A stretch of DNA of 64,000 bases. Source: Streptomyces laurentii (lineage in GTDB: Bacteria; Actinomycetota; Actinomycetes; Streptomycetales; Streptomycetaceae). The notes below the pieces were generated by a model. That model worked only from the letters and a program-made list of their open reading frames with translations. It was not told the origin of the DNA and did not search any database. Below are positions 45,432 through 55,150 of the stretch, piece after piece. The stretch covers positions 6,947,501 to 7,011,500 of the forward strand of contig AP017424.1 in NCBI GenBank assembly GCA_002355495.1. The letters run 5' to 3'. Made by a program: the position numbers and the translations under genes. Every line of letters begins with the position of its first letter. Positions within the stretch are counted from its first letter, which is position 1.

Positions 45432-46489
45432 CCACCGCCGGGCGCACCCCGGCCGTCCCGGCCGCCTCCTCGCCGTGGCTGCCCGTGTCCCCCTGCACCG
45501 GGGGCCGGTGCGCCGCCCACCCCGACCCCCACCCCGACCCCCACCCCGACCCCCACCTCGACCCGGGCCCGGAATCCGCCCGCCACGGCGCCGCGCTCGG
45601 CGTCCTCCGGCTGGCCGCCGGACTGACCGCGGCGCTGCTCGGCGTCCTGCTCGCCCCGCTCGCGGCCCCGCTGCCCGCGGCCGGGCTGCTGCTGCTCGTC
45701 CGGGTCTGGTGCCGGACCGTGCTCGCGGCGTTCGGGGTACGGGTCCGGGTCACCGGCCGCCCCACGCCCGGCTCCGGCCCCCTCCTCGTCGTCGCGAACC
45801 ACGTCTCCTGGCTGGACGTCCCGCTGCTCGCCGCCGTCCTGCCGGGCCGGATGCTCGCCAAGCGCGAGGTGCGTGACTGGCCGGTGTTCGGCCCGCTCGC
45901 CGCCCTCGGCGGCACCCTGTTCGTGGACCGCGACCGGATCCGCGCCCTGCCCGGTACGGTCGGCGCGCTCGGCGCAGTCCTGGCCGGCGGCGGCCGGGCG
46001 GTCGTGTTCCCCGAGGGCACCACCTGGTGCGGGCGCGCCCAGGGGGAGTTCCGGCCCGCCGTCTTCCAGGCCGCGCGGGACACGGGGACCGACGTCCTGC
46101 CGGTACGGATCGTCTACACGCCCGCCGGGAGGACCGCGTACGTGGGGGCGGACACCCTGGGTACCTCACTGTGGCGGATCGTCCGGACCCGGCGGCTCGT
46201 CGCCGAGATACGCGTGCGGGAGCCGATCCCGCCCGCCCGGCATCCCGACCGCCGCGCCCTGGCGCGCGCCGCCCACGCCGCCGTCACCACCGAGCCGGGT
46301 GAGCCGACCGAGCCCGGCCAGCGGGCCGACCCCGCCGCGCACGCCGTACGGAACGACGGCCCGGCCCGCTCACCCGTACCCGCTCAGTCCGCCGTGGCCA
46401 GCGACAGCGCGAACCTCCCCGCCTCGTCCGTCCACCAGTGTGCGAGCCTCAGCCCGGCGGCCGCCAGCTCCGCGCGGACGCCGTCCTGA
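45428..46489 (+). CDS. olsA: 1-acyl-glycerol-3-phosphate/lyso-ornithine lipid acyltransferase (OlsA-like)
   Basis: A PlsC-type acyltransferase read from GTG 45428, overlapping the olsB stop. After a Pro/Asp/His-rich N-terminus with (PDPH)n repeats and a hydrophobic segment, the acyltransferase motifs follow: NHVSWLDV (block I, His-x4-Asp), VFGPLAALGGTLFVDRDR, FPEGTTW (block III) and LPVRIVY. As read, the frame runs to 46489 and overlaps egtD tail-to-tail by 106 bases. One extra G in the GGG run at 46297-46299 would end the protein at TGA 46300-46302 (~291 residues), so the tail may be an indel artefact. It O-acylates lyso-ornithine lipid. Confidence 0.85.
   Translation: MTTAGRTPAVPAASSPWLPVSPCTGGRCAAHPDPHPDPHPDPHLDPGPESARHGAALGVLRLAAGLTAALLGVLLAPLAAPLPAAGLLLLVRVWCRTVLAAFGVRVRVTGRPTPGSGPLLVVANHVSWLDVPLLAAVLPGRMLAKREVRDWPVFGPLAALGGTLFVDRDRIRALPGTVGALGAVLAGGGRAVVFPEGTTWCGRAQGEFRPAVFQAARDTGTDVLPVRIVYTPAGRTAYVGADTLGTSLWRIVRTRRLVAEIRVREPIPPARHPDRRALARAAHAAVTTEPGEPTEPGQRADPAAHAVRNDGPARSPVPAQSAVASDSANLPASSVHQCASLSPAAASSARTPS
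45518..45553 (+). repeat. 12-base in-frame tandem repeat in olsA
   Basis: Three exact 12-base copies of CACCCCGACCCC plus a diverged fourth encode a (HPDP)n stretch near the OlsA N-terminus. Confidence 0.85.
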
Positions 46490-47349
46490 CGGAACTTCGC
46501 CGAGATCTCCGTCCGCAGCTCCTCACCGGCCCCGAACGGCACCACCAGATTCAGTTCCGGGATCTTCACGGTCAGCGGATGGCGTGCCCGCAGCCGCATC
46601 TCGATCCACTCGTGCTCCCGGTCCCACAGCGCCACGTGATCGAAGTCCTCCGGGTGGGCGTCCGCCCCCAGCTCCCGGTCGATGACGGCGAGGACGTTCT
46701 TGTTGAACGCGGCGGTCACCCCGGCCGCGTCGTCGTACGCGGCGACCAGCGTGGCCTCGTCCTTCACCAGGTCGGTGCCGAGCAGCAGCGCGTCGCCCGG
46801 GGCCAGCATCCCGCGGATCGCGCGCAGGAACTCCCGCCGTTCCGCGGGCGGCAGATTGCCGATCGTGCCGCCGAGGAACGCCACGAGCCGCGGCCCGGGC
46901 GTGTCCGGCAGCGTGAGCCCGCCCGTGAAGTCCGCGACCAGGGCGTGCACGAGGAGTCCGGGCCGCTCCGCGAGCAGGGCCCGGCCGGCTCCCTCCAGCG
47001 CCGACTGGCTCACGTCCACCGGCACGTAGGCGGCCAGGTCCGGCAGCAGCGCGTCGATGAGATGGCGGGTCTTCTCCGAGGAGCCGGAGCCCAGTTCCAC
47101 CAGGGTCCGCGCCCCGGTCGCCGCCGCGACCTGCGACGCGCGGGCCACGATGATCTCCCGTTCGGCGCGGGTCGGGTAGTACTCGGGCAGCCGGGTGATC
47201 TCCTCGAACAGTTCGCTGCCGCGCGCGTCGTAGAACCACTTCGGCGGCAGTTCCTTCGGGGTGCGGGTCAGACCGTGCCGTACGTCGGCGCGCAGCGCGG
47301 CGCCCGCGGCGTTCTCGGCGAGGGTGCGGGTCAGCTGGAACGGGCTCAC
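46384..47349 (-). CDS. egtD: L-histidine N(alpha)-methyltransferase EgtD
   Basis: A 321-residue SAM methyltransferase, the normal EgtD length. Signature segments: PPKWFYDARGSELFEEITRLPEYYPTRAE, the SAM loop LVELGSGSSEKTRHLI, YVPVDVS and FLGGTIGNLPP. EgtD adds three methyl groups to histidine to give hercynine. The GTG start (47347-47349) overlaps the egtC stop. It is the last gene of the operon egtA-egtB-egtC-egtD on the minus strand; hercynine made here is the substrate of EgtB. Confidence 0.95.
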   Translation of the reverse strand: MSPFQLTRTLAENAAGAALRADVRHGLTRTPKELPPKWFYDARGSELFEEITRLPEYYPTRAEREIIVARASQVAAATGARTLVELGSGSSEKTRHLIDALLPDLAAYVPVDVSQSALEGAGRALLAERPGLLVHALVADFTGGLTLPDTPGPRLVAFLGGTIGNLPPAERREFLRAIRGMLAPGDALLLGTDLVKDEATLVAAYDDAAGVTAAFNKNVLAVIDRELGADAHPEDFDHVALWDREHEWIEMRLRARHPLTVKIPELNLVVPFGAGEELRTEISAKFRQDGVRAELAAAGLRLAHWWTDEAGRFALSLATAD

Positions 47350-48098
47350 GGGACGGGCTCCTCGAGGGGGCTGAGGACGACGCCGTCGCGGGACGCGGTG
47401 AGGACCGTGCGGTCCGGTACGGCCGTCCAGCGCGGATCGTCGTCGTAGGGTTCGGAGGCCACGACCGTGCGGCCGGGCCCGGTCAGATACGAGAGCGAAT
47501 CCCCCCAGGCGGTCGCCGCGATCGTGATGCCGTCGGTCAGCAGCAGATTGAGCCGGGCGCCGGGCGCTGCCTCGGCCACCTCCCGTACGGTGGCGGCGAG
47601 CGCCGGCCCCGGGGCCTCGCCGGCCCGCAGCCGGCGCAGCGCCAGCGCCCAGACGATCGCCGAGTCGGTACGGGCCTCCAGGGCGAGGAGTTCCGTCGAC
47701 GGCAGGGTCGCCGCGACCGGGTCGAGCACCCCGGGCCAGCCGGGTATGACCCCGTTGTGGCTGAACAGCCAGTGGCCGGCGGTGAACGGTGCCGCCGCGG
47801 CCTCCCCGTCCGCGCCGGGCAGTGTGGCCCCGCGGACCGCCGCGAGCAGTGCCCCGGTCCGTATCACCCGGGCCAGATCGGCGAACCCGAGGTCGCCCCA
47901 GACGGGACCGGACCGCCGGTAGCGGGCCGGCACCGGGTCGCCGGGCGCGTACCAGCCGACACCGAAGCCGTCCGCGTTGACGGTGCCGCTCGCCTGGGTG
48001 CGCGGCTCCCAGGACTGGCGTTCCAGCGCGTGCGGAGGGTCCCGCAGCAGCTCGCCGATGGTCAACGGCTCGCCGACGAAGGCGAGATGACGGCACAT
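47346..48098 (-). CDS. egtC: Ergothioneine biosynthesis amidohydrolase EgtC
   Basis: A 250-residue class II glutamine amidotransferase-type hydrolase beginning MCRHLAFVG, with Cys2 as the N-terminal nucleophile. Family motifs: NADGFGVGWY and HWLFSHNGVIPGW (Asn-Gly). EgtC removes glutamate from gamma-glutamyl-hercynylcysteine sulfoxide. It overlaps egtD (GTGA) and touches egtB by one base (TGATG). Confidence 0.95.
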   Translation of the reverse strand: MCRHLAFVGEPLTIGELLRDPPHALERQSWEPRTQASGTVNADGFGVGWYAPGDPVPARYRRSGPVWGDLGFADLARVIRTGALLAAVRGATLPGADGEAAAAPFTAGHWLFSHNGVIPGWPGVLDPVAATLPSTELLALEARTDSAIVWALALRRLRAGEAPGPALAATVREVAEAAPGARLNLLLTDGITIAATAWGDSLSYLTGPGRTVVASEPYDDDPRWTAVPDRTVLTASRDGVVLSPLEEPVP

Positions 48099-49506
48099 CA
48101 GGCGGGCTCCGCGTCGCGGGCGGTGCGGAATCCGGCGAAGATCTGCCGGCGTACCGGCAGGTCCCAGTTGCGGAAGGTTCCCCGGCAGGCCACCGGGTCG
48201 ACGGCGAAGGAACCGCCGCGCAGCACCTTGTGGTCCGGCCCGAAGAAGACCTCCGAATACTCCTTGTACGGGAAGGCCTTGAAGCCCGGGTATCCGAGGA
48301 AGTCGCTGGCCGTCCACTCCCAGACGTCGCCGATCAACTGGCGTACCCCGAGCGGCGAGGCGCCCTGAGGGTAGCTGCCGGCCGGTGCCGGGCCCAGATG
48401 CCGCTGGGCCAGGTTGGCGTGCTCGGGTCCGGGGTCGGCGTCCCCCCACGGGAAGCGCCGCGACCGGCCGGTCGCCGGGTCGTACCGGGCGGCCTTCTCC
48501 CACTCGGCCTCGGTCGGCAGCCGCCGCCCCGCCCAGCGCGCGTACGCGTCCGCCTCGTACCAGCTCACGTGCAGGACCGGCTCGTCCTCGGCGACCGGCC
48601 CGGTCGCCCCGAACCGGCGGCGCAGCCACCGGTCGCCGGAGTCGCGCCGCCAGAACAGCGGTGCCTCGATGCCGTGCCGGCGGATCTGCGCCCAGCCCTC
48701 GGGCCGCCACCACCGCTCGTCGTGATAGCCGCCGTCGGCCATGAACGACAGATAGGCGCCGTTGGTGACCGGCACGGTGTCGATGAGGAACGGCGCCACC
48801 ATCCGGATGTGCGCGGGGCGTTCGTTGTCCAGCGCCCACGGTTCGTCCGAGGTGCCCATCCGGAACGGACCGCCGGGCACCAGGACTTCATGCTGCGGGG
48901 CCCGCTTCCCGACGTCACGGGCGGGGGTGGCGCGGTCAGCGCGACCGGCCCTTCACGCAGCTGATGGGTGATCAACATCGTTTCGTCGTGCTGCTGTTCG
49001 TGCTGGGCGATCATGCCGAACGCGAACGCCGCCTCCACCAGCGGCCCGGAGCCCTCCAGGCGGGCGCCGTCGAGCATGTCCACGATCCGGCCCCGTACGT
49101 CCGCCGCGTACGCCCGCGCCTCGGCGGGCGTGAGCAGCGGCAGCGACGGGCGGATGGCGCGCGGGTGCTGGAAGGCGTCGTACAGCGGGTCGATCTCGGG
49201 CCGCAGGGCCTCCCGCCCGCCGACGGCCCGCCACAGCCACTGTTCCTCCTGGTTGCCGATATGAGCCAGGTCCCAGACGAGCGGAGACATCAACGGCGAG
49301 TGCTGAGCGGTGAGTTCGCCGTCGTCGACGCACGAGGTGAGCAGCGCGGTGCGCTCGCGCGCGGCGGTCAGCGCCGCCAGCGCGCGCTGCTTCGGATCCC
49401 GAGGACGCGCCTGGTCCCGCGAGGAGGCCCCCGAGGAGGCCCTCGTGGAGGCCACCGAGGAGTCCCGCACACCCTGGCCGTTCTCCTGACCGGCCGGTGC
49501 GGTCAT
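48098..49506 (-). pseudogene. egtB: EgtB sulfoxide synthase, frameshifted (probable sequence error)
   Basis: From ATG 49504-49506 the frame encodes the DinB_2 domain with iron ligands WDLAHIGNQE and HEQQHDET, then shifts after PPPPVTSG; the other frame continues APQHEVLVPGGPFRMGTSDEPW, the FGE-sulfatase domain, to a stop at 48098. One missing base in the CCC run at 48908-48910 explains this; adding it gives 469 residues. EgtB joins hercynine and gamma-glutamylcysteine with oxygen at a non-heme iron. Start overlaps the egtA stop (ATGA) and the rest of the operon is intact, so loss of function is unlikely. Confidence 0.9.
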
Positions 49507-50773
49507 GACGCCACCTCCAGCGACTCGTCGGCCGGACACACCCCGCGGGCCACGTACCGTTCGTGGAACGCGGCGACCGCGCCGGTCACCGCGGCCGACG
49601 CCCCGACCCGGGGCAGCGCGTCCAGGGCGGAGCCGAAGACGTCGAGCGCGGCGGCCCGCAGCGCCGGATGCGCGAGCCCGTCCCGTGCGGCCGCCCGCCA
49701 CAGCGGATTGCGCGGCGCCGGGTCCGGGCCGGCGAGGGCCGCGAGCGGCCGGACCGCCCGTTCGGCCGCCTCGGCGGCGACCGGATCGTCGAAGAGCGCG
49801 GTGGCCACCGCCACCGGGATCATCCAGCCGTCCCGGCCGGGTTGTGCGTCGATCATCCGCAGCTCCAGATGCCCGCGCGGCCGTACCGGCGGGAAGAGGG
49901 TCGTCAGGTGGTAGCGCAGGTCCTCGGCGTCGGCCCGGCGCGGCCGGCCGGTGCGCAGCCAGTCCCGGAAGGTCAGCCCCTCCGGCACCGTCCACGGCCC
50001 GTCGTCCTTGGGTCGTACGCACAGCACCGGGGCGTCCAGGACATGCGAGGCCCACTCGGCGCGCGGATCCCCGTCGGCCGGCGGGGCCAGCGCCCGCGCC
50101 GGATCGAGGTCGGTCCACAGCGACTGCCGGGTCGACCGCCAGCCGGTCCGCCGGCCGCCGTGCACAGGCGAGTTGGCGAACACCGCCACGAGCACCGCGC
50201 CCAGCAGATGGGCGAGCCGCCAGCGCCGCCGGAAGTCCAGCGGCCCCGGCCCGTCGACGCCGGCGTCGAGACAGACCTGCACGGACGCCGTCTCGCACAT
50301 CATCGCCCGCCCGGACGGGCCGGTGCGGTTGAAGACCTGCTCCATGGCGTCGTACCGCGGCTCGCGCAGCACCCGCGCCCGCGGCGCGTGCCAGGGGTCG
50401 ACCCCGTAACCGCCGAGGCCGAGACAGAGCGGGGCGAGGGCCTCCCGCACCGCGCGCAGGTCCGCGGCGAGCGAGTCCAGGCACTCCATGAGGGAGGCGG
50501 CGGGCAGCGAGCTCAGCTCCAGCTGTCCGCCTGGTTCGAAGGTGAGGGCGGCCGTCAGCGGTACGGCCCGGACGGTGTCGATCGCCGCGGCCAGCCGGCC
50601 CGGCGGGACGGGAAGACGGGGGTCACGCAGATCGTGGACGAGCCATTCCAGCTCCGCCCCACGGTGCGCGGCGGCCCCGTCTTGAAACAGATACATCGCA
50701 GCAGATCCTCGGCGTCGTCCTCGGTCAGGGGAGGACCGCCCCGAGGTACGCCGCACGACGACGGTGTCGTCAT
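49503..50773 (-). pseudogene. egtA: EgtA glutamate-cysteine ligase, frameshifted (probable sequence error)
   Basis: ATG 50771-50773 has AGGAGGT six bases upstream. The N-terminal frame gives LTEDDAEDLLRCICFKTGPPR then, after TVG, continues as AELEWLVHDLRDPRLPVPP in another frame to the stop at 49503. One missing base in the CCCC run at 50657-50660 explains this; adding it gives 423 residues, the usual EgtA length. The body has GGQLELSS, CLGLGGYGVDPW and MCETASVQVCLD of the GCS2-like ligases. EgtA makes gamma-glutamylcysteine for EgtB. It is the first gene of the operon and diverges from the TIGR02452 gene. Confidence 0.9.
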
Positions 50774-50902
50774 CGCTCCACCTCCTGGGAAAGCGCTGAT
50801 TCCACCTAAAGCCACGACCGGCGGGCCTGCAAGAGCGCATTCGAGGCGTGCGCGGGAAAACACTTTGCCCCTGTGCGCCCGGATCGATCATGCTTCCGGG
50901 GC

Positions 50903-51745
50903 ATGAGCGCACGACTACGCAACCTCGCCCGCGAGACCGAGGAGATCGTGGCGGCGGGCCGCTACACGGCGCCCGACGGCCGGACGGTCGACCTCGCCGG
51001 GCCGCTGGCGGAGGCCCTCGCCGGGACCCGGCTGTACGGGCCCGAACCGGTCGCCGTCACCCCGGGAACGGACCGGACGACCGTCCTCCAGGTGACCGGG
51101 GAGAGCAGCCTCGCCGCCGCCCGCCGGCTCACCGAAGCCGACCCCGCCGCGCCGGTCGCCGTCCTCAACTTCGCCTCGGCCCGCAACCCCGGCGGCGGCT
51201 ACCTGAACGGAGCCCAGGCCCAGGAAGAAGCCCTCTGCCGCTGTTCCGCCCTGTACACGACCCTGCTGCGCGCCCCCGCTTACTACGACCACCACCGCGC
51301 CGAACGGGACGCCTTCTACACCGACCGGGTCATCCTCTCGCCCGGCGTCCCCGTCTTCCGCGACGACCGCGGCACCCTGCTCGCCGAGCCCTTCACGGTC
51401 GGCTTCCTCACCTCGCCGGCGCCCAACGCGGGCGTGATCCGCCGCCGTACGCCCGAACAGGCCGGCCGTGTCCCGGCGGCCCTCGCCGGCCGCGCCGCAC
51501 GCGTCCTGGAGACCGCCGCCGCCCACGGCTACCGCCGTCTGGTCCTGGGCGCCTGGGGCTGTGGCGTCTTCGGCAACGACCCCGCCGATGTCGCGCACGC
51601 CTTCCGGGGCCTGCTCACCGGCTCTGGCCCGTTCGCGCGCCACTTCGACGAGATCGTCTTCGGGATCCTGGACCGCACCCGCGAGCGCACGACCTTCGAG
51701 GCCTTCCGGCAGGCGTTCGAGGGAGCCGGTGACGGCCGCGCGTGA
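50903..51745 (+). CDS. TIGR02452 family protein (macrodomain/PARG-like)
   Basis: A 280-residue protein from ATG 50903. The family pattern is visible: VLNFASARNPGGGYLNGAQAQEEALCRCSALY (the GGG-x6-QEE catalytic loop of microbial PARG-like proteins), SPAPNAG and VLGAWGCGVFGNDP. Related domains bind or hydrolyse ADP-ribose. It is divergent from the egt operon with 129 bases between starts. Role in the cell unknown. Confidence 0.85.
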   Translation: MSARLRNLARETEEIVAAGRYTAPDGRTVDLAGPLAEALAGTRLYGPEPVAVTPGTDRTTVLQVTGESSLAAARRLTEADPAAPVAVLNFASARNPGGGYLNGAQAQEEALCRCSALYTTLLRAPAYYDHHRAERDAFYTDRVILSPGVPVFRDDRGTLLAEPFTVGFLTSPAPNAGVIRRRTPEQAGRVPAALAGRAARVLETAAAHGYRRLVLGAWGCGVFGNDPADVAHAFRGLLTGSGPFARHFDEIVFGILDRTRERTTFEAFRQAFEGAGDGRA

Positions 51746-51922
51746 CCACTGGACCGGTGAGGTGACGGCCGCGTCCGGGCCGGGGCCGCGCCGCCGGGTC
51801 CGTACCACCGGCCCGTACCACCCATCCGTGCCACCGGTCCGGGCGTCGATCCGCCTGACATGCGGCCTTTGTGCCTCCGTGCCAGCCTGGAAGGAGACGT
51901 GACGACCACGGGAGGCACGATC

Positions 51923-52099
51923 GTGGGAAAGAAGCAGACCAGGGTCAACAAGGGCGCCCGTACCGGTGGACACGAACACCGGGCGGCCCCCACCGGCAAC
52001 GAACGGGAGACCAGGGAGGCCACGCGGGCGGCCGAGGAACCGCGCCCCGTCATGGAGGTGCCGGCCCACCGCAAGGAACGGAAGTTCGGCCACAACTGA
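51923..52099 (+). CDS. Small hydrophilic protein
   Basis: A 58-residue, highly charged and probably disordered protein. GTG 51923 has GGAGG seven bases upstream; an in-frame GTG at 51899 also has AAGGAG but only two bases away. The sequence is rich in Lys, Arg, Glu, Thr and His (GKKQTRVNKGARTGGHEH ... HRKERKFGHN). Function unknown. It is followed by a strong hairpin at 52188-52224. Confidence 0.6.
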   Translation: MGKKQTRVNKGARTGGHEHRAAPTGNERETREATRAAEEPRPVMEVPAHRKERKFGHN

Positions 52100-52187
52100 C
52101 CCTCCGGCGACCGGCTTTCCGGTGACTGATTCTCCGGCGACGGCTCTCCTCCGGGCGCCCGGACCGGCATACGTACGCGCACAGGGA

Positions 52188-52224
52188 GAGGCCCCGGGGA
52201 TCTCGCGGTGGTCCCCGGGGCCTC
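52188..52224. terminator. Bidirectional hairpin terminator
   Basis: A 13-bp perfect inverted repeat (52188-52200 with 52212-52224, 11-base loop) between the convergent small protein and FG-GAP protease genes. Confidence 0.85.
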
Positions 52225-52237
52225 CGCGGCGGGACGC

Positions 52238-54445
52238 CTACTTGGCCACGTAGCCGAAGCGTCCGCCGACCGACGGAAGACCGCCGGCGCCGGGCTGGTA
52301 GGTGGTCACCGGGGCCTTGGTGCCGCCGGTGACGTTCGCCCACGGCAGGGCGTGGACGGCGCCGAGCGACGGGCCGTACGGCATGCCGATGTACAGGTTG
52401 CCGCCGGTGAAGTTGATGCTCCGCCCGACGTACTGGCCGGCGCCGGCGGTGCCGGGCAGACCGGCCGGGTTGCCGGCCTCGATCCAGACGTCGTTGTCAC
52501 CGGCCGCGCCGAGCAGCGAGAACGTCTCGACCGCGCCCGCGTTGGCGGTCGTGCCGATGGCCTCGCCCGGGACGCCGACCGCGATCCTCATGGTCGCGGC
52601 GGTGCCGACGGCACGCGGCGCGGCGTTGATCGCGCTGATCTTCTCGCCGAAGCGGTCGCCGGCCTCGGCGGTGCCGGAGACGGTGTCCTCGGCGGTGCCC
52701 TGCCACAGGACGCCCATCTCGCTGTACGTACCGGCGGCGGTCACGCGGAACAGGATCACCCGGCCGGCCTCGGTCTTCTTCACGCCGTTGACGTCGAGGG
52801 CCTCACCGGGGGAGCCGACCGCGAGGATCGAGTCCGTGGCCGCCGCGGCGCCCGACGGGCGGTAGTCGACGAGGGCGAGGGAGCCGGCGAACTGGTCGCC
52901 CGCCTCGGCCGCACCGGAGACGGTGTCCGCGTCCTGGTCCATGCCGAACAGCGGGGTGGGCACGCCGTTGCTGCCGCCGTGGTTGAAGACGGCCAGGTTG
53001 CCGGAGTCGGCGAGGGTGCCGATGGCCTCGTTCGGCGCACCGATGGCGATGTGGTTCGAGTCCGCCGCGACGGTGGTGCCGAAGCGGTCGTTGGCCTCCA
53101 CCGCGCCCGGGACGTTCGTCTTGTCCTGGTGGATTATGACGTTGGTGCCGCCTCGGACGTAGAACGCGGCGCCCGCCTTCTGTACGGTGCCGAGGGCCTC
53201 GCCCGGGTCGCCGATCAGCAGGAACGGCTCGCCCGCGGCGGTGGTGCCGGCCGCGAGGGAGTGGCCCATGCGGTCGCCCGCCTCGGAGGCGGAGTTGGCC
53301 AGGGAGCCGTTGCCGGTGCCCTGCTCGAAGTGGGTGTCCTTCAGCGTGCCGGTGCCCAGACCGTTCGCGGCGCCGTAGAGGACGTCGACCATGCCGGCGT
53401 CGGCGGTGGTGTCGATGTCCTCGGAGGGGGCGCCGACGACCAGGTCGGTGTAGCCGTCCTCGTTGTAGTCGACGGTGGCGAGGGACTCGCCGAACCAGTC
53501 GCCCGGCTCGGAGCCGCCCGACACCCATTCGAGGTCCTGGTCGATCTGGGCGGTGCCCTTGCCCCCGCCGTAGACGATCCGGACCACGCCGGCACCGTCG
53601 TCGCCGCCGACGGCGGCCTTCGGGTCGGAGATCGCGAGGTCCTCGACGCCGTCGCCGTTGAAGTCGGTGATCCGGGTGGCGCCGGCCTTGGAGCTCACCC
53701 AGGAGGCGAGGTCGTCGACGCGGGAGACGACGGCGCCGGTACGGGTCTCGGCCGCGTCGGTGCCGAAGCAACCGCCCTGCCAGGACTGGCTGGTGAGCCC
53801 GGCGAGGGTGGCGGAGGCGCCGGTGCCGCGGACGACCGGGCCGCCCGAGTCGCCCGCGCAGGCCGCCGCGCCGTCCTTGCCGGTGACGTTCGCCGCCGTG
53901 CCGGCGGCCGCGTCGACGGTGTACGCGCCGGTGTGCAGCTTGAGCGGCGCCCACTCGGTCTTCGTCCGGCCGTAGCCGGCGAAGGTGAGCTGCTCGCCCG
54001 CGGCGGCCGGGGAGGTGGCCAGCGCCACCGGGGTGACATTGGTGACGGGACGGTTGAGCCGGGCGAGGACCACGTCGCGGTCGGTGCGCGGGACCAGTTC
54101 CACGATCCGGCGGTCGGCGCCCTGGGTGCCGGTCAGATCCGTGCGGCCGATGACGGCCGTCGTCTTCTGCTTCGGCGCGCCCGCGGGGACGTTCAGGCTC
54201 GCGGCCGGGTTGTCGGCGAAGCAGCTCGCGGCGGTGAGGATCCATTCCGTGTCGACAAGGACACCCGAACAGGCACGGCGGGTGTCGTCGTTGTCGCCGA
54301 ACTCGACGCGGGCGGTGAAGCCGTAGGCCGTGTCGGTGACGGGGGTGCCGGTGACGGCCTGGGCGGGCGTGGTGCCCAGCGCGACGGGACCGGCGAGAAG
54401 CACGGCCGCCAGCGCGGACACACGCAGGGTTCTGCTGTGAGGCAT
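52238..54445 (-). CDS. Secreted trypsin-like (S1) protein with FG-GAP repeats, catalytic His replaced
   Basis: A 735-residue secreted protein with a Sec signal (~30 residues). Residues ~32-240 form an S1 domain with the Asp region RDVVLARL and the Ser motif GDSGGPV, but the His motif reads TAASC, so Ser74 stands where the catalytic His is expected. From ~255 to the end there are about seven FG-GAP repeats (DFNGDGVEDLAISDP, DYNEDGYTDLVVGAP, and others with VGAP/IGAP), predicted to fold as a beta-propeller. Probably a binding or scaffold protein rather than an active protease. ATG 54443-54445 with GGAAG upstream. Confidence 0.85.
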   Translation of the reverse strand: MPHSRTLRVSALAAVLLAGPVALGTTPAQAVTGTPVTDTAYGFTARVEFGDNDDTRRACSGVLVDTEWILTAASCFADNPAASLNVPAGAPKQKTTAVIGRTDLTGTQGADRRIVELVPRTDRDVVLARLNRPVTNVTPVALATSPAAAGEQLTFAGYGRTKTEWAPLKLHTGAYTVDAAAGTAANVTGKDGAAACAGDSGGPVVRGTGASATLAGLTSQSWQGGCFGTDAAETRTGAVVSRVDDLASWVSSKAGATRITDFNGDGVEDLAISDPKAAVGGDDGAGVVRIVYGGGKGTAQIDQDLEWVSGGSEPGDWFGESLATVDYNEDGYTDLVVGAPSEDIDTTADAGMVDVLYGAANGLGTGTLKDTHFEQGTGNGSLANSASEAGDRMGHSLAAGTTAAGEPFLLIGDPGEALGTVQKAGAAFYVRGGTNVIIHQDKTNVPGAVEANDRFGTTVAADSNHIAIGAPNEAIGTLADSGNLAVFNHGGSNGVPTPLFGMDQDADTVSGAAEAGDQFAGSLALVDYRPSGAAAATDSILAVGSPGEALDVNGVKKTEAGRVILFRVTAAGTYSEMGVLWQGTAEDTVSGTAEAGDRFGEKISAINAAPRAVGTAATMRIAVGVPGEAIGTTANAGAVETFSLLGAAGDNDVWIEAGNPAGLPGTAGAGQYVGRSINFTGGNLYIGMPYGPSLGAVHALPWANVTGGTKAPVTTYQPGAGGLPSVGGRFGYVAK

Positions 54446-54650
54446 GGAGGGCTTCCTGTGAGAAGGGGTCGTGACATGGCGTCGGACCGTGCCGGCGGTG
54501 GTGCCCGGGCACGATGCCGAGAAAGAGGGCGCGCGACGTGCCGTACGGGGGCGGCCCGGAGGGCATCCCGGCGCGGAGCTCGGCTCCGGTGACGGGGACG
54601 CCTCGCCTCGGGCGCCGGCCCGTGAGGGCGCGGTCACGCGACGGAGCGGG

Positions 54651-55150
54651 CTACTTGGTGGTCCGGATCTCGATGAGCGTGTGGTCGCGGCCGTCGACGG
54701 ACTCGCCGATCCCCTTCCAGGTGCCCGCGGGGACGTCGTACTCGACGTGGTCGGTCGAGGCGGTCATCTCGAGGTGGGTGTTGCTGTAGTCGTTGGTCTT
54801 CACCCCGTGCACCGACGTGAGTTCCAGGCTCAGGTAGCCCTCCGTGCCGGTGACCTTGAAGCACACGTCCTGTGCCTGGTCGCGGGCGAGGAAGCGCAGG
54901 AGGTTGCCGTCAGGCGTGCAGTCGGCGAGCACGATGTGGCCGTCGCCGCGCTTGAGGACGATGCCCCGCTCGGCCAGGACCTTGTCGGCACCCGGGTAGG
55001 CGAAGTCCTCGACCGCGTACCCGGGCGCCTCGTCGGCGACGGTCGCGACAGCCGCGCCGGACGCCTGCCCCCGGCCATCACGGCCCAGGCCAAGGCGCCG
55101 GCGGCGGTCGCGGTGGCCAGAATGCGGGTCACTGCGTTGCGTGGCTTCAT
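54651..55150 (-). pseudogene. Small secreted protein, frameshifted (probable sequence error)
   Basis: ATG 55148-55150 (GAGGA upstream) encodes a signal peptide MKPRNAVTRILATATAAG ... AVMAGG, then the frame shifts; the other frame continues QASGAAVATVADEAPGYAVEDF to a stop at 54651. One missing base in the CCCCC run at 55068-55072 explains this; adding it gives 166 residues. The mature part has two cysteines (ADCTPDG and DVCFKV) and beta-strand character (GDGHIVLADC, GYLSLEL). No known domain recognised. It lies upstream of the FG-GAP gene on the same strand; both are likely secreted. Confidence 0.75.
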
